This document shows positions 53,211-61,292 of a DNA stretch of 64,000 bases, in pieces. Below the pieces are notes generated by a model. The model was given only the letters and a program-made list of their open reading frames with translations, did not search any database and was not told the DNA's origin. Where the stretch lies: NCBI RefSeq assembly GCF_003386285.1, contig NZ_QPNC01000011.1, positions 124,001-188,000 of the forward strand, read 5' to 3'. The stretch comes from Nocardiopsis sp. FIRDI 009 (GTDB lineage: Bacteria > Actinomycetota > Actinomycetes > Streptosporangiales > Streptosporangiaceae). A program made the position numbers and the translations under genes. Position 1 is the first letter of the stretch, and the number at the start of each line of letters is the position of its first letter.

Positions 53211-53972
53211 ATGCTGGAGCGGATCCCGGACGCGCCCGCCGGTGTCGACGCCCTGAAGGCCGTCGGCTCCGTCACCAAGGACGACTACGAGACGGTGGTC
53301 GAACCGATCGTCGACGAGGCCCGGCGCGAGGGGCGCCGGGTCCGCGTGCTCTGCGAGTTCGGCCCGGAGTTCGACTCCTTCACCCCCGGGGCCGCCTGGG
53401 AGGACCTCAAGGTCGGGATGGGCGCCATGCGGCTCTTCGAGGGCTGCGCGGTCGTGACCGACACCGAATGGATCCGCAGGGCGACCCGTCTCGGACGGTT
53501 CCTGGCGCCGTGCCCGGTGCGCGTCTTCGACGTCGACGACCGCGACGAGGCCCTCCGCTGGCTGGCCGCCCTGCCCGAGGGGCCGGGTCTGTCCCACCGC
53601 CTCGACCCCGACTCCCAGGTCCTCGTGGCCGAGATCGAGGCGCCGCTGCGGGTCCAGGACTTCGACGCGCTGGCGCAGACGGCGGACACCTGGCTCGACA
53701 CGCACGACGAACTGGCCGGAATCGTCGTCCACACCCGTGACTTCCCCGGCTGGGAGAACATCACGAGCCTCCTGCGCCACCTGCGCTTCGTCCGCGACCA
53801 CCACCGACGGGTCCGCAGGGTGGCGCTGGCGGCGGACAGCAGGCTCGCCGACCTGATGCCCCACCTGGCCAACCACTTCGTCCGGGCCGAGCTGCGGCAC
53901 TTCGACTACGACGACCTCGACGACGCCGTCGCCTGGGCGGCGGGAGCGTCGGGGCCGACCGACGGGGACTGA
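53211..53972 (+). CDS. Protein with two SpoIIAA/STAS-like domains
   Basis: A 253-residue soluble protein built from two copies of the SpoIIAA-like (STAS/SEC14-related) domain. Each has a start of the type VDALKAVGSVTKDDYE or VLVAEIEAPLRVQDFDAL, an internal strand (VRVLCEFGPEF; AGIVVHTRDFPGW), and a helix-strand module (FEGCAVVTDTEWIRRAT; VRRVALAADSRLADLM). The second copy lies after about residue 135. Single-domain versions are common; the duplication is less so. Function is unknown. GAGGAGAGG precedes the ATG. The 53048-53210 gap holds nothing obvious. Confidence 0.8.
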   Translation: MLERIPDAPAGVDALKAVGSVTKDDYETVVEPIVDEARREGRRVRVLCEFGPEFDSFTPGAAWEDLKVGMGAMRLFEGCAVVTDTEWIRRATRLGRFLAPCPVRVFDVDDRDEALRWLAALPEGPGLSHRLDPDSQVLVAEIEAPLRVQDFDALAQTADTWLDTHDELAGIVVHTRDFPGWENITSLLRHLRFVRDHHRRVRRVALAADSRLADLMPHLANHFVRAELRHFDYDDLDDAVAWAAGASGPTDGD

Positions 53973-54020
53973 GGCACGCCCGGAAAACCCGTGACACCCG
54001 CGCCCCGCCCGCCGGTCGCC

Positions 54021-55205
54021 TCACCCGCCGCCGCGCAGGACCCCGTCGAGCGCGTCCACCGCCCGGTCGAGGTCGTCGTGCGAGACGAAGTAGTGCGGCG
54101 AGGCGCGGACCACCGCCTCCAGCCCCCGCCGCTCCATGTCGAACCGGGTGGACTCGCGGCGGCTCACCGTGACGGCCACACCCGCCTCCCACAGCGCCGC
54201 CGCCACCCGCCTCGGCTCCGCCCCGGCACAGGTGAACGTGACGATCCCGTTGTGGTCGGTTCCGATGTCGGCGACCTCCACGCCCTCGACCCCGGCCAGA
54301 CCCCGCCGCAGCCGTCCGGCGCGGTCGGCGACGGCCTCGGCGATCGCCTCCACCCCGAGGTCCAGCGCGTAGCGGGCGGCGGCGATCAACCCCAGGCGCT
54401 CGGCCACGCCGTACTCCCACAGTTGGTGGACGCGGGCGTCGTCGCGGAGCCGGTAGGTGGTGGCGCTGTCCCACTCCGCGCCGGAGTGATCGACCAGGAG
54501 CGGCCGCAGGCGTTCGGCGGCCGAACGGCGGACCGCGAGGAAGCCGGTTCCCCGGGGACCGCGCAGCCACTTGCGCCCCGTCCCGGAGAGCATGTCGACC
54601 CCCAGGTCGTCCATGCGCACCGGCAGCTGGCCGACGGACTGGCAGGCGTCGAGCAGGACCAGGGCACCCGCCTCGTGCGCCGCCTCGGTCGCGGCGCGGA
54701 CGGGGTTGGTCAGTCCGGAGTTGCTCGGTACGTGGACGAGGGAGAGCAGCCTGACGCGCTCGTCCAATGTCTCCCGCAGGGCCTCGACCGACATCGCCCC
54801 CGAGGCGTCCGAGGGGACGACGTCCACGCGCGCGCCGTGGTGTTCGGCCAGGCGCAGCAGCGCGACGGCGTTCGCGCCGTACTCGGCCTCGGTGACCAGG
54901 ACGCGGTCCCCCGCCCCGAGGGGAACCGACCCGGCCAGGGTCAGCCACGACCGGGTGGCGCTGTCGGTGAAGGCGACCTCGTCGGGTGCGCAGCCGAGGA
55001 GGTCGGCGAACACGGCGTGGCCCGCCTCCACGTCCTGTTCCCGTTCGGCGTGGGCACGGTAGCCGCCGATCTCCGCCTCGCGCCGCAGGTGGGTGATCAC
55101 CTCGTCGAGGACGGGCGCGGGCGGCAGGGAGGATCCGGCGCTGTCGAGGAAGATCCGCCCCCCGCAGCCGGGGGTGTCGGCCCGGACGGCGTCGATGTCG
55201 ATCAT
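54021..55205 (-). CDS. Class V aminotransferase-fold PLP enzyme (EgtE/SufS-like)
   Basis: A 394-residue PLP enzyme. The start IFLDSAGSSLPPAPVLDEV, the cofactor-binding TDSATRSWL region, the aspartate strand LVLLDACQSVGQLPV and the Schiff-base lysine in SGTGRKWLRGPRGTGF are clear. The TGRKWLRGPRG form is shared with hercynylcysteine sulfoxide lyases (EgtE) and isopenicillin epimerase-like enzymes, but no other egt gene is near, so only the class is certain. GGAAAGGAT precedes the ATG. It lies downstream of a TlpA-CcdA pair and may be cotranscribed with it across a 50-nt gap. Confidence 0.82.
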   Translation of the reverse strand: MIDIDAVRADTPGCGGRIFLDSAGSSLPPAPVLDEVITHLRREAEIGGYRAHAEREQDVEAGHAVFADLLGCAPDEVAFTDSATRSWLTLAGSVPLGAGDRVLVTEAEYGANAVALLRLAEHHGARVDVVPSDASGAMSVEALRETLDERVRLLSLVHVPSNSGLTNPVRAATEAAHEAGALVLLDACQSVGQLPVRMDDLGVDMLSGTGRKWLRGPRGTGFLAVRRSAAERLRPLLVDHSGAEWDSATTYRLRDDARVHQLWEYGVAERLGLIAAARYALDLGVEAIAEAVADRAGRLRRGLAGVEGVEVADIGTDHNGIVTFTCAGAEPRRVAAALWEAGVAVTVSRRESTRFDMERRGLEAVVRASPHYFVSHDDLDRAVDALDGVLRGGG

Positions 55206-55255
55206 GTGTATCCTTTCCCGTGGTGTGAGTGGAGTACGTGTCCGCGGAACACGCC

Positions 55256-56137
55256 CTAACGGGGGCGGGAACCGCGTCGGGAACGCCGCCATCCCAGCCC
55301 GCCGGCGCCCGCGACGAGGGCCGCCAGGGCGAGCGCGGTCCACGCCGGGCCGACGGATTCCAGCAGGCGGACCAGCTCCGACTGCACGCGGGTCGCCGCC
55401 CCCACGACGGGGTCCCGGGCCGCCTCTCCGGAGAGGACGCGCAGCTCGAACCACCCGTAGTAGGCCACGTACAGGCCGGCCAGGACGAGCAGTACGCCCC
55501 CGGCGCGCGTCACGTACGGCATGGCCCGGCGCAGGCGCGCGGCCACCGAGTCCCGGGCCAGCGCGACGGCCACGGTCAGGACGCCGACGACCAACCCCAT
55601 CCCCAGCGCGTACGCCAGGAACACGGCCACCACCCCGACCGGGCTGGTCGACCGCAGTGCCGCCGTGGTCAGGGCGAGGAACGGGCCGACCGTGCAGGAC
55701 AGCGACGCGATCGCGTACGTGATCCCGTAGACCAGGGCCCAGCGCGGGGAACGGGCGGGCCGCCCGGGGGAGGGCTTGGGCAGCAGCAGCGTGATCTCCC
55801 GGCCCGCCGCCAGCCACGCGCCCAGTCCCACCAGGGCGGCGCCGATCACCACCGTCACCCACGGCAGGTGGCGCTCCACCGACAGCGCGAGCGGGGCGAC
55901 GACCAGCCCGAAGCCCGCGAAGACGAGCGTGAAGCCACCGGTCATGGCCGCCGTCGTGGCCAGGGCGCGGCCGAGCGGGCGCCACCGGGCCCCACCCGCC
56001 GCCGGGCCGCCCCCGCCGGTCCCGTCGTCCGAGGCGACCAGGAGCGCCAGGTAGCCCGGCAGCAGGGCGAAACCGCACGGGTTGAGCACCGCGAGCATGC
56101 CCGCCACCAGGGCGATCGCGAACGGAATCTGGCTCAT
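55256..56137 (-). CDS. CcdA/DsbD-family thiol transporter (second copy)
   Basis: A 293-residue six-helix protein with the cysteine motifs LNPCGFALLPGYLAL (about 19-33) and ASLSCTVGPFLALTT. It is a different subfamily from the ccdA at 86-889, with a Gly/Ala-rich loop near residue 35-50 and a long C-terminal loop (about 225-260) followed by a final helix. It starts by ATGA overlap with the TlpA gene, so the two form a reductant-export module, probably for periplasmic thiol reduction or cytochrome maturation. Confidence 0.9.
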   Translation of the reverse strand: MSQIPFAIALVAGMLAVLNPCGFALLPGYLALLVASDDGTGGGGPAAGGARWRPLGRALATTAAMTGGFTLVFAGFGLVVAPLALSVERHLPWVTVVIGAALVGLGAWLAAGREITLLLPKPSPGRPARSPRWALVYGITYAIASLSCTVGPFLALTTAALRSTSPVGVVAVFLAYALGMGLVVGVLTVAVALARDSVAARLRRAMPYVTRAGGVLLVLAGLYVAYYGWFELRVLSGEAARDPVVGAATRVQSELVRLLESVGPAWTALALAALVAGAGGLGWRRSRRGSRPR

Positions 56138-56724
56138 GACCCCTCGGTGAGCGCCTCGACGCGGGCGTCGAGGTCGTCGTCGGTGAGGGTGCCCTGGACC
56201 GTCTCGACGGATCCGTCTGCGCCGAGGAAGGCGAAGGCGGGCTGGCTGGCGACGCCGAAGCCCGACCAGATCGATCCGTCCTCGTCCACCAGGTGGGTCA
56301 TCTCCCCGGTTCCGGTGTCGGAGACGAAGCCGCGCATGGCGTCCACCTCGCCGAGTCCGGCGACACCGAGGAACGCCACGTCACCGGAGTGCCGGTCGGC
56401 CGCGTCGAGCACGCCCGCGGCCTCGCCCCGGCAGACCGTGCACCACGGGGCCCAGAACCACAGCACGGCGGGCTCACCCGTGAGCGAGGAGCCGGAGAAG
56501 TCGTCGCCGTCCACGGTCCGGGTGTCGAACGCCAGCGCGTCGGGGACCTCCGCAGGGGCGGCGTCCGTCCCCGAGCCGTCCGGTCCCCGGGTCGCGGGAG
56601 CCTCGGCGGAGCCGTCGGCGACCTCCCCGGGGTCGGCGGCGCAGGCGGTCAGGCCCAGGACGGCGGCCGTCACCACCGCCGCCAGGGCTGGGAGGCGGCG
56701 TTCGGAGGGGGACGTGATCGTCAT
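56134..56724 (-). CDS. TlpA/ResA-type thioredoxin lipoprotein
   Basis: A 196-residue exported protein with a lipobox (VLGLTAC, about residue 25) and a thioredoxin fold. The active site is APWCTVCRGEA (WCxxC), followed by a conserved VASQPAFAFLG cis-Pro segment. It would receive electrons from the CcdA protein encoded next to it. ATG 56724 has a GAGG Shine-Dalgarno; the open frame reaches 56967, but that part is not protein-like. The upstream intergenic stretch carries tandem GTGACCAAT words. Confidence 0.9.
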   Translation of the reverse strand: MTITSPSERRLPALAAVVTAAVLGLTACAADPGEVADGSAEAPATRGPDGSGTDAAPAEVPDALAFDTRTVDGDDFSGSSLTGEPAVLWFWAPWCTVCRGEAAGVLDAADRHSGDVAFLGVAGLGEVDAMRGFVSDTGTGEMTHLVDEDGSIWSGFGVASQPAFAFLGADGSVETVQGTLTDDDLDARVEALTEGS

Positions 56725-56959
56725 GGTCACCTCGGGGTCGGTCGCGGGTGAGGGGAGGATCCCAGCGAACCAGAACGCGTCCGCGCGGTCCACGGCGGCT
56801 CCCTTCCTCCGAAGGGCCGCGTCCACCGGAAAGCGCCGTGAACGGAGCGCCCGACGTGACCAATGTGACCAATGGCCCGCGTGAGGGTACTCCACTAAGT
56901 GAGGCGTGTCACATCCCGGGTTCGTGCCACGAGCCCGGATCACCTGGGAGGTGTCGGTC

Positions 56960-57394
56960 ATGTCCACGATCGCTCACGCTCGCTCGCACGCCATGACGCA
57001 CGCCTGGAGGGGTGCGGTGGCCGGTGTGATCGGTGGTGTCGTCTTCGGGGTCCTGATGGCCATGACGGGCATGCTGCCGATGGTCGCCATGCTGGTCGGC
57101 AGTGAGAACGCGGTCGTGGGTGCGGTGGTGCACCTGGCGATCTCCGCCGTCTTCGGTGTGGTGTTCGGGGTCCTGGCGGGCGCGTACGCCGACCACGTGT
57201 GGGCCACCCTCGGGGCGGGCCTGGCCTACGGTGTCGCGCTGTGGATCATCGGTGGTCTCATCCTCATGCCCGCGATGCTCGGCATGGCGCTGTTCCCGAT
57301 GGGGCAGATGTCGATGATGAGCCTGTTGGGACACGCTATCTACGGTCTGGTGGCGGCGGCCTCGCTCTACGGGCTGAGCCGGAAGCACGTGTAG
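56960..57394 (+). CDS. Methionine-rich small membrane protein
   Basis: A 144-residue protein with four predicted membrane helices. The first two carry GVLMAMTGMLPMVAMLVG, and the last two are ILMPAMLGMALFPMGQMSMM and a final helix. An unusually high Met content clusters at helix ends, and His residues are at the start (AHARSHAMTHAWRG) and in GHAIYG. That pattern suggests metal contact, but it is only suggestive. It belongs to no family I can name. GGGAGG precedes the ATG. It diverges from the TlpA-CcdA genes. Confidence 0.65.
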   Translation: MSTIAHARSHAMTHAWRGAVAGVIGGVVFGVLMAMTGMLPMVAMLVGSENAVVGAVVHLAISAVFGVVFGVLAGAYADHVWATLGAGLAYGVALWIIGGLILMPAMLGMALFPMGQMSMMSLLGHAIYGLVAAASLYGLSRKHV

Positions 57395-57423
57395 ACCGAA
57401 CCGGGTCCGTCGACCCGGAGGCG

Positions 57424-57504
57424 GACGCCGACGCCCCGGCGGGCGTCGGCGCCACCGTGCCCGGGACCGGGCCGCTCCGCCACCGGCCGGAGCGGCCCGG
57501 TCCC
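57424..57504. terminator. Tandem bidirectional terminator hairpins
   Basis: Two hairpins stand side by side between convergent genes: GACGCCGACGCCC with its near-complement (57424-57453, one mismatch), and a perfect 17-bp stem (57463-57479 with 57488-57504). Confidence 0.82.
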
Positions 57505-58656
57505 CTACGCCACGAAGACCCGCGCCCCGGTGGCGGCGGCCTCGGCGGCGGCGATCCCGCTGGCGATGGACACCTCGCCCAGCAACCCCGGAGCCGCCAC
57601 CGCGTCCCCCGCGAGGAAGACGCCGTCGCCCTGGTCGATCGCGGGCCGGTCCCGCCACGTGCGGCCCGGCAGGTCGAGGGCGCCCGTCCGCCCCCGGCAC
57701 ATCTGGTCGCGTCGCCAGGTGACCCGCTCGCGCCAGCCGGGCAGGGCGTCTTCCAGCAGGTGTTCCATGCGCGCCGTGACGTCCCCGCGTGACTCGTCCG
57801 CGCGCACCGGGAGCTGCGCCTGGTACAGGGTCTCGCCTTCGGGGACGATCCCCCGGTCGAGGAAGGAGTAGCACTCGACGAACCCGGACTCGTCGAGGTC
57901 GAACACGATCGTCGGATCCTTCGCCCGCCGCCGCAGCCCCAGGTCCACGAGAAGGGAGTGCCCGCTCTCCCAGGCCAGGGCGCCGTCGCCGAGCAGCGAC
58001 CGGGCGGAGGGGAGCGCGGTCGCCACGATCGTCGGCGTGCCCGGGAGTTCCGTCACCCGGACGCCGGTCTCGATCCGCACCCCCATCTCCTCCGCCCGTG
58101 ACGCCATCCGCCCCACCAGGGAACCCCAGCCGCCGCGCGGGTAGCGGACGGAGGGGGAGCGCAGTGCGGTCACCCGGGTGAAGCGCTCCCACACGAACTC
58201 CGCCGAGAGCCGTCCCGGGTCCGCCTCGTAGGTGGTCACCCCCAGGAACCCGCAGACCGCGCGGGTGGCGGCCACACCCAGGTTCTCCCGCCCCCACGCG
58301 GCGAAGTCCCGGTCGCGCGGGGCCCGCAGCCTCCGTCTCCGGATCGCCCCGATCAGACCGGCCGACGGCAGACGGCCCACCCGGCCCCCGTGCCGGAACC
58401 GCGTCCCGGCGAGGAAGGCCGCGGTCGGCTCAAGGAGCGGCGGGAGGAGGTCACGGTCGGCCAGCCACGCGTACGGTGCCCCGTCGCTGTACAGGGCGTG
58501 CGGGCCGTCGTTGACCACGTACGGCGGCTCGGTCGAGCGGGCCCTGCCGCCCAGCCGCTCGTGCGCCTCCCACAGGGTGACGTTCGCGCCCCTCTCGGCG
58601 CTGGCGATGGCCGCGGTCAGTCCGGCGAGGCCACCGCCCACAACGGTGATGTCCAT
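57505..58656 (-). CDS. NAD(P)/FAD-dependent amine oxidase-like oxidoreductase (probable ECF41 target)
   Basis: A 383-residue flavoprotein. The FAD site is VVGGGLAGLTAAIASAERGA, with LWEAHERLGGRARS completing it, and the C-terminal GDGVFLAGDAVAAPGLLGE is the second FAD motif. It is closest in shape to phytoene desaturase or protoporphyrinogen oxidase-like enzymes with a shortened substrate domain. The substrate is unknown. It is preceded by a promoter identical in layout to that of the adjacent ECF41-type sigma gene. ECF41 factors typically control neighbouring oxidoreductase or decarboxylase genes. Confidence 0.85.
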   Translation of the reverse strand: MDITVVGGGLAGLTAAIASAERGANVTLWEAHERLGGRARSTEPPYVVNDGPHALYSDGAPYAWLADRDLLPPLLEPTAAFLAGTRFRHGGRVGRLPSAGLIGAIRRRRLRAPRDRDFAAWGRENLGVAATRAVCGFLGVTTYEADPGRLSAEFVWERFTRVTALRSPSVRYPRGGWGSLVGRMASRAEEMGVRIETGVRVTELPGTPTIVATALPSARSLLGDGALAWESGHSLLVDLGLRRRAKDPTIVFDLDESGFVECYSFLDRGIVPEGETLYQAQLPVRADESRGDVTARMEHLLEDALPGWRERVTWRRDQMCRGRTGALDLPGRTWRDRPAIDQGDGVFLAGDAVAAPGLLGEVSIASGIAAAEAAATGARVFVA

Positions 58657-58660
58657 ACCG

Positions 58661-59566
58661 TCAGGACGAGGCGGGGGCGCGCAGACGTGACATCTTCTCC
58701 GGATTGGCGACGAGGTAGACGTGTCGGACCAGGTCGTCGGCCACGTCCAGCACGAGCAGCAGCACGACGCGGCCGTCCACCGCGGCGTAGGCCGCCGGGG
58801 CGCCGTTGACCTCCATCACCCCCGTCTCCAGGCGTGCGAGGTCGTCGACTCCGGTGGAGTCGAGGAAGCGCCGGGTGTTGCGCTCCTGGGCGATGGCGTG
58901 CAGGAAGGCGGAGACCTTCCGAACCCCCTGCAGGGCCCGCAGCGGCGCCCTGACCCTTCCACCGCCGTCGCCGATCAGCGTCGCGTCGTCGGCCAGCAGG
59001 GCGGTGAGGCCGTCGAGGTCGCCCTCCAGGCACGCTCGGAGGAAGCGTTCGGTGATCCGGCGCCGGGAATCCCGGTCGGCGTCGAACCGGGGGCGCCGTT
59101 CGCGCACGTGGTCGCGGGCGCGCCGGGCGAGTTGCCGGGCGGCGGCCTCCTCGCGGCCGATGACCTCGCCGATGCGCGCGTAGGGGAACTGGAAGGCCTC
59201 GCGGAGCACGAAGACCGCGCGTTCCAGGGGGCTGAGGGTCTCCAGGACGACGAGGAGCGCGTACTCCACCGAGTCGGCGAGTTCGGCGTGGTCGGCCCCG
59301 TCGGGCAGGTCGCTGACCGGTTCGGGGAGCCATGCGCCGACGTAGGACTCGCGTCGGTGCCGGGCGGAGCGGAGCCGGTCGAGGGCGATCCGGGAGGCGA
59401 CGGTGACCAGGTAGGCGCGCGGGTCGTCGACGGTGGCGGGGTCGACGGTGTTCCAGCGCAGCCAGGTTTCCTGGGTCACGTCCTCGGCGTCGGCGGCGCT
59501 GCCGAGGATGCGGTAGGCCACCCCGGTGAGGAGGGAGCGGTGCTCTTCGAAGACATCGGTGGTCAT
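58661..59566 (-). CDS. sigJ: ECF41-type sigma factor with SnoaL-like C-terminal domain
   Basis: A 301-residue sigma factor. Region 2 (ADAEDVTQETWLRW), region 4 (LSPLERAVFVLREAFQFPY) and a C-terminal SnoaL-like domain from about residue 170 are present. All three ECF41 hallmarks are visible: WLPEP (79-83) between regions 2 and 4, DGGGRV (200-205) and NPEKM (288-292). In this family the C-terminal domain replaces an anti-sigma factor and tunes activity. ATG 59566 is set by the promoter; an upstream in-frame ATG at 59626 lies beyond it. The FAD oxidoreductase gene follows 4 nt later. Confidence 0.9.
   Translation of the reverse strand: MTTDVFEEHRSLLTGVAYRILGSAADAEDVTQETWLRWNTVDPATVDDPRAYLVTVASRIALDRLRSARHRRESYVGAWLPEPVSDLPDGADHAELADSVEYALLVVLETLSPLERAVFVLREAFQFPYARIGEVIGREEAAARQLARRARDHVRERRPRFDADRDSRRRITERFLRACLEGDLDGLTALLADDATLIGDGGGRVRAPLRALQGVRKVSAFLHAIAQERNTRRFLDSTGVDDLARLETGVMEVNGAPAAYAAVDGRVVLLLVLDVADDLVRHVYLVANPEKMSRLRAPASS
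58665..58692 (-). promoter_or_regulatory. ECF41-type promoter of the FAD oxidoreductase gene
   Basis: On the minus strand TGTCACG (58692-58686) and CGTC (58668-58665) are 17 nt apart, and the ATG follows after 8 nt. The element lies inside the last codons of the sigma gene. Layout and spacing equal those of the promoter at 59575. Confidence 0.75.
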
Positions 59567-59574
59567 GTCGGGTA

Positions 59575-59602
59575 GACGCGGCGCGGTGCCCCGGGCGTGA
59601 CA
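59575..59602 (-). promoter_or_regulatory. Autoregulatory ECF41-type promoter of the sigma gene
   Basis: On the minus strand TGTCACG (59602-59596) is followed after 17 nt by CGTC (59578-59575), and the sigma ATG comes 8 nt further on. This fits the TGTCACA/CGTC motif reported for ECF41 targets. The leader is so short that translation is probably leaderless or near so. Confidence 0.75.
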
Positions 59603-59622
59603 TCCCGGGGCGGTGGCGTGGG

Positions 59623-60243
59623 TCACTCGGTGCCGGTGTCCTCGGCGGGGCCGCCGATGTTCTTCCTCCAGGGTCCGTTCGCGACCAGCCAGTGCGGCAC
59701 GAAGCGGACGGGGAAGGGGAGTTCGGTCTCGAAGACCTCCTCGCCGTAGGTTTGGGTGACCTCCTGGTACTGGCCGTCCTCCAGCCGGAACTCGACGATG
59801 CCGACCTTGTCGGCGAGCGGGTTGATGATCCAGTAGGACGGGACGCCGAAGGCCGCGTACTCGCGGCGCTTGGTGTGGTTGTCCCTGAAGACGCTCTCGG
59901 GGGACACGATCTCCACCGCGAGCAGCGGCGGGACCTGGAAGTAACCCTCGTCGGGGAGTTCGCAGTCGAAGACCGCCAGGTCGGGGATCCGGTGGTGGGT
60001 CCCGTCGGCGTTGAGGTTGATTCCGGGAGCCTCACCGATCTCGAACGCATCGTCGCAGGCGACGCCGAGATGGCTTCCGAGACGGTAGGCGACCCGCATG
60101 TGGATGGGCTTGGGGGCCGGTGACACGTCAAGCCGCCCGTCGACCAGTTCGTACCGCCGTCCGTCGTCCGGTGTGTGCTCCAGGTCGTCCACGGTCAGAC
60201 GCCGCTCGGGTGCTTCCGTGCGCCTGATGGTCATGACAGCCAT
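59623..60243 (-). CDS. Uma2 family (PD-(D/E)XK-fold) endonuclease-like protein
   Basis: A 206-residue protein with the Uma2/DUF820 restriction-endonuclease fold: RRYELVDGRLDVSPAPKPIH at the start, then the metal-binding pattern PDLAVFD and LLAVEIVSPES, and finally KRREYAAFGVPSYWIINP. Such genes are very numerous in some actinomycetes and cyanobacteria; no substrate is known. The ATG at 60243 has GGAGG at 4 nt. The upstream in-frame extension has no Shine-Dalgarno. Confidence 0.85.
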   Translation of the reverse strand: MAVMTIRRTEAPERRLTVDDLEHTPDDGRRYELVDGRLDVSPAPKPIHMRVAYRLGSHLGVACDDAFEIGEAPGINLNADGTHHRIPDLAVFDCELPDEGYFQVPPLLAVEIVSPESVFRDNHTKRREYAAFGVPSYWIINPLADKVGIVEFRLEDGQYQEVTQTYGEEVFETELPFPVRFVPHWLVANGPWRKNIGGPAEDTGTE

Positions 60244-60408
60244 ACTGCCTCCTTGCCCGCATGATGACCAGCATGGCGAAAGCACGCTCGGTTACCGGGC
60301 GGTTTCCCGGAGAATCCAGCCCGCCTCTCACGCCACGGAACCCCCTTGCCCGGCGGCGTGTCGCGCCCTACCGTGGCCCGTTCGTGGACCACGCGGGGGA
60401 GGGGCCGG

Positions 60409-60948
60409 GTGTACCGACTGCGGGAGTGGTGTCCGGGGGACGCCGACCGTCTGGTGGGGGCGTTCGAGGACCGTGATCTGGGGCGGCAGACCGCGCTCGT
60501 GCCGCGCACGCGGGCGCTGGCACTGGAGTGGATCGACCGGCGCCGGGACCGCGCCGCCGACGGGCGGGCGCTGGCGTTCGCGGTCGTCGAGGGTGACGGG
60601 CCGGTGCTCGGCCACGTCGAGGTGGCGGTGACCGACCCGGGCCACGACACCGGCTGGGTGTCCTACTGGACCCATCCCGCCGAGCGGGGGCGGGGCGTGG
60701 CGTCCGCGGGGGCGGCCCTCGCCGCCGAGCACGCCTTCGGCGCCCTGGGGCTGCACCGACTGGAGTTGGAGCACCGGGTCAACAACCCGGGTTCGTGCGC
60801 GGTGGCGCTGCGGGCCGGGTTCCGTCCCGAGGGGGTGCGGCGGGCCCGGCTGTGCTACGGGGTCGAGCGCTTCGACGTCGGGGCGCACGCGCGGCTGGCC
60901 ACCGACCCGGCGGAGGGCGTCGCCCTCGCGCTGTGCGGCGGCCGGTGA
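60409..60948 (+). CDS. GNAT family N-acetyltransferase
   Basis: A 179-residue GNAT protein. The RimJ/RimL-like features are present: ALAFAVVEGDGPVLGHVEV strands, the acetyl-CoA-binding loop ERGRGVASAGAALAAEHAF, and LELEHRVNNPGSCAVALRAG near the end. These resemble ribosomal-protein or small-molecule acetyltransferases. The GTG at 60409 follows GGAGGGG. A TACCGT hexamer at 60369-60374 would start transcription between the alternative ATG 60346 and this GTG, which supports the shorter form. Confidence 0.85.
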   Translation: MYRLREWCPGDADRLVGAFEDRDLGRQTALVPRTRALALEWIDRRRDRAADGRALAFAVVEGDGPVLGHVEVAVTDPGHDTGWVSYWTHPAERGRGVASAGAALAAEHAFGALGLHRLELEHRVNNPGSCAVALRAGFRPEGVRRARLCYGVERFDVGAHARLATDPAEGVALALCGGR

Positions 60949-60962
60949 CGCCGGAGGGACGA

Positions 60963-60988
60963 CGGGGCACGGTTCGAGCCGTGCCCCG
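60963..60988. terminator. Bidirectional terminator after the GNAT gene
   Basis: CGGGGCACGG pairs with CCGTGCCCCG (10 bp) around TTCGAG, between convergent genes. Confidence 0.78.
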
Positions 60989-61007
60989 CGTTCGCCCCTC
61001 AGCGGGA

Positions 61008-61214
61008 TCAGTTGTGGATGTTGTTGTTGGCGCTGCTGTCGACCACGTTGCAGCCGTCCAGCTCGACCAGGGACACGTCGATGACGTCGGCGCAGATCGG
61101 CACGGTGATGTTCTGGACGTCGGCGTTGTTGTCCGCGGCGGCGGTGCCGGTCATGGCGCCGAGGGCGAGGCCGGTGGCGAGGATGAGGCCGGAGGCGGTG
61201 GAGAAGCGCTTCAT
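61008..61214 (-). CDS. Tiny secreted two-cysteine protein (paralogue A)
   Basis: A 68-residue exported protein. The signal (MKRFSTASGL, then a Leu/Ala/Gly-rich core) ends at TAAA/DNNAD near residue 27. The mature 41 residues hold two cysteines, Cys-x13-Cys, within NITVPICADVIDV and DGCNVVD, and end in an Asn-rich tail. It shares most of its sequence with the protein encoded 78 nt upstream. Beta-forming VP/IDV stretches and Asn-rich ends faintly recall chaplins, but it lacks a chaplin domain and spacing. Function unknown. Confidence 0.65.
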   Translation of the reverse strand: MKRFSTASGLILATGLALGAMTGTAAADNNADVQNITVPICADVIDVSLVELDGCNVVDSSANNNIHN

Positions 61215-61292
61215 GGTGTTGGTCCTTGTCGGTTGGCGATGCGATCGTTGGTTCGGTGGAGGCCGCTCGGCCCCCGGGGTGCGTGCCCGTCG

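Noticed and set aside
56915..56942. TGTCACA on the plus strand as a third ECF41 promoter
   Set aside because: Seventeen nt downstream there is GAGC rather than CGTC, and a normal Shine-Dalgarno leader follows.
60963..60990. GGTTCGAGCC, resembling a tRNA T-arm
   Set aside because: The surrounding stem is 10 bp long and no acceptor, D-arm or anticodon arm lies upstream. It is the loop of a terminator hairpin.
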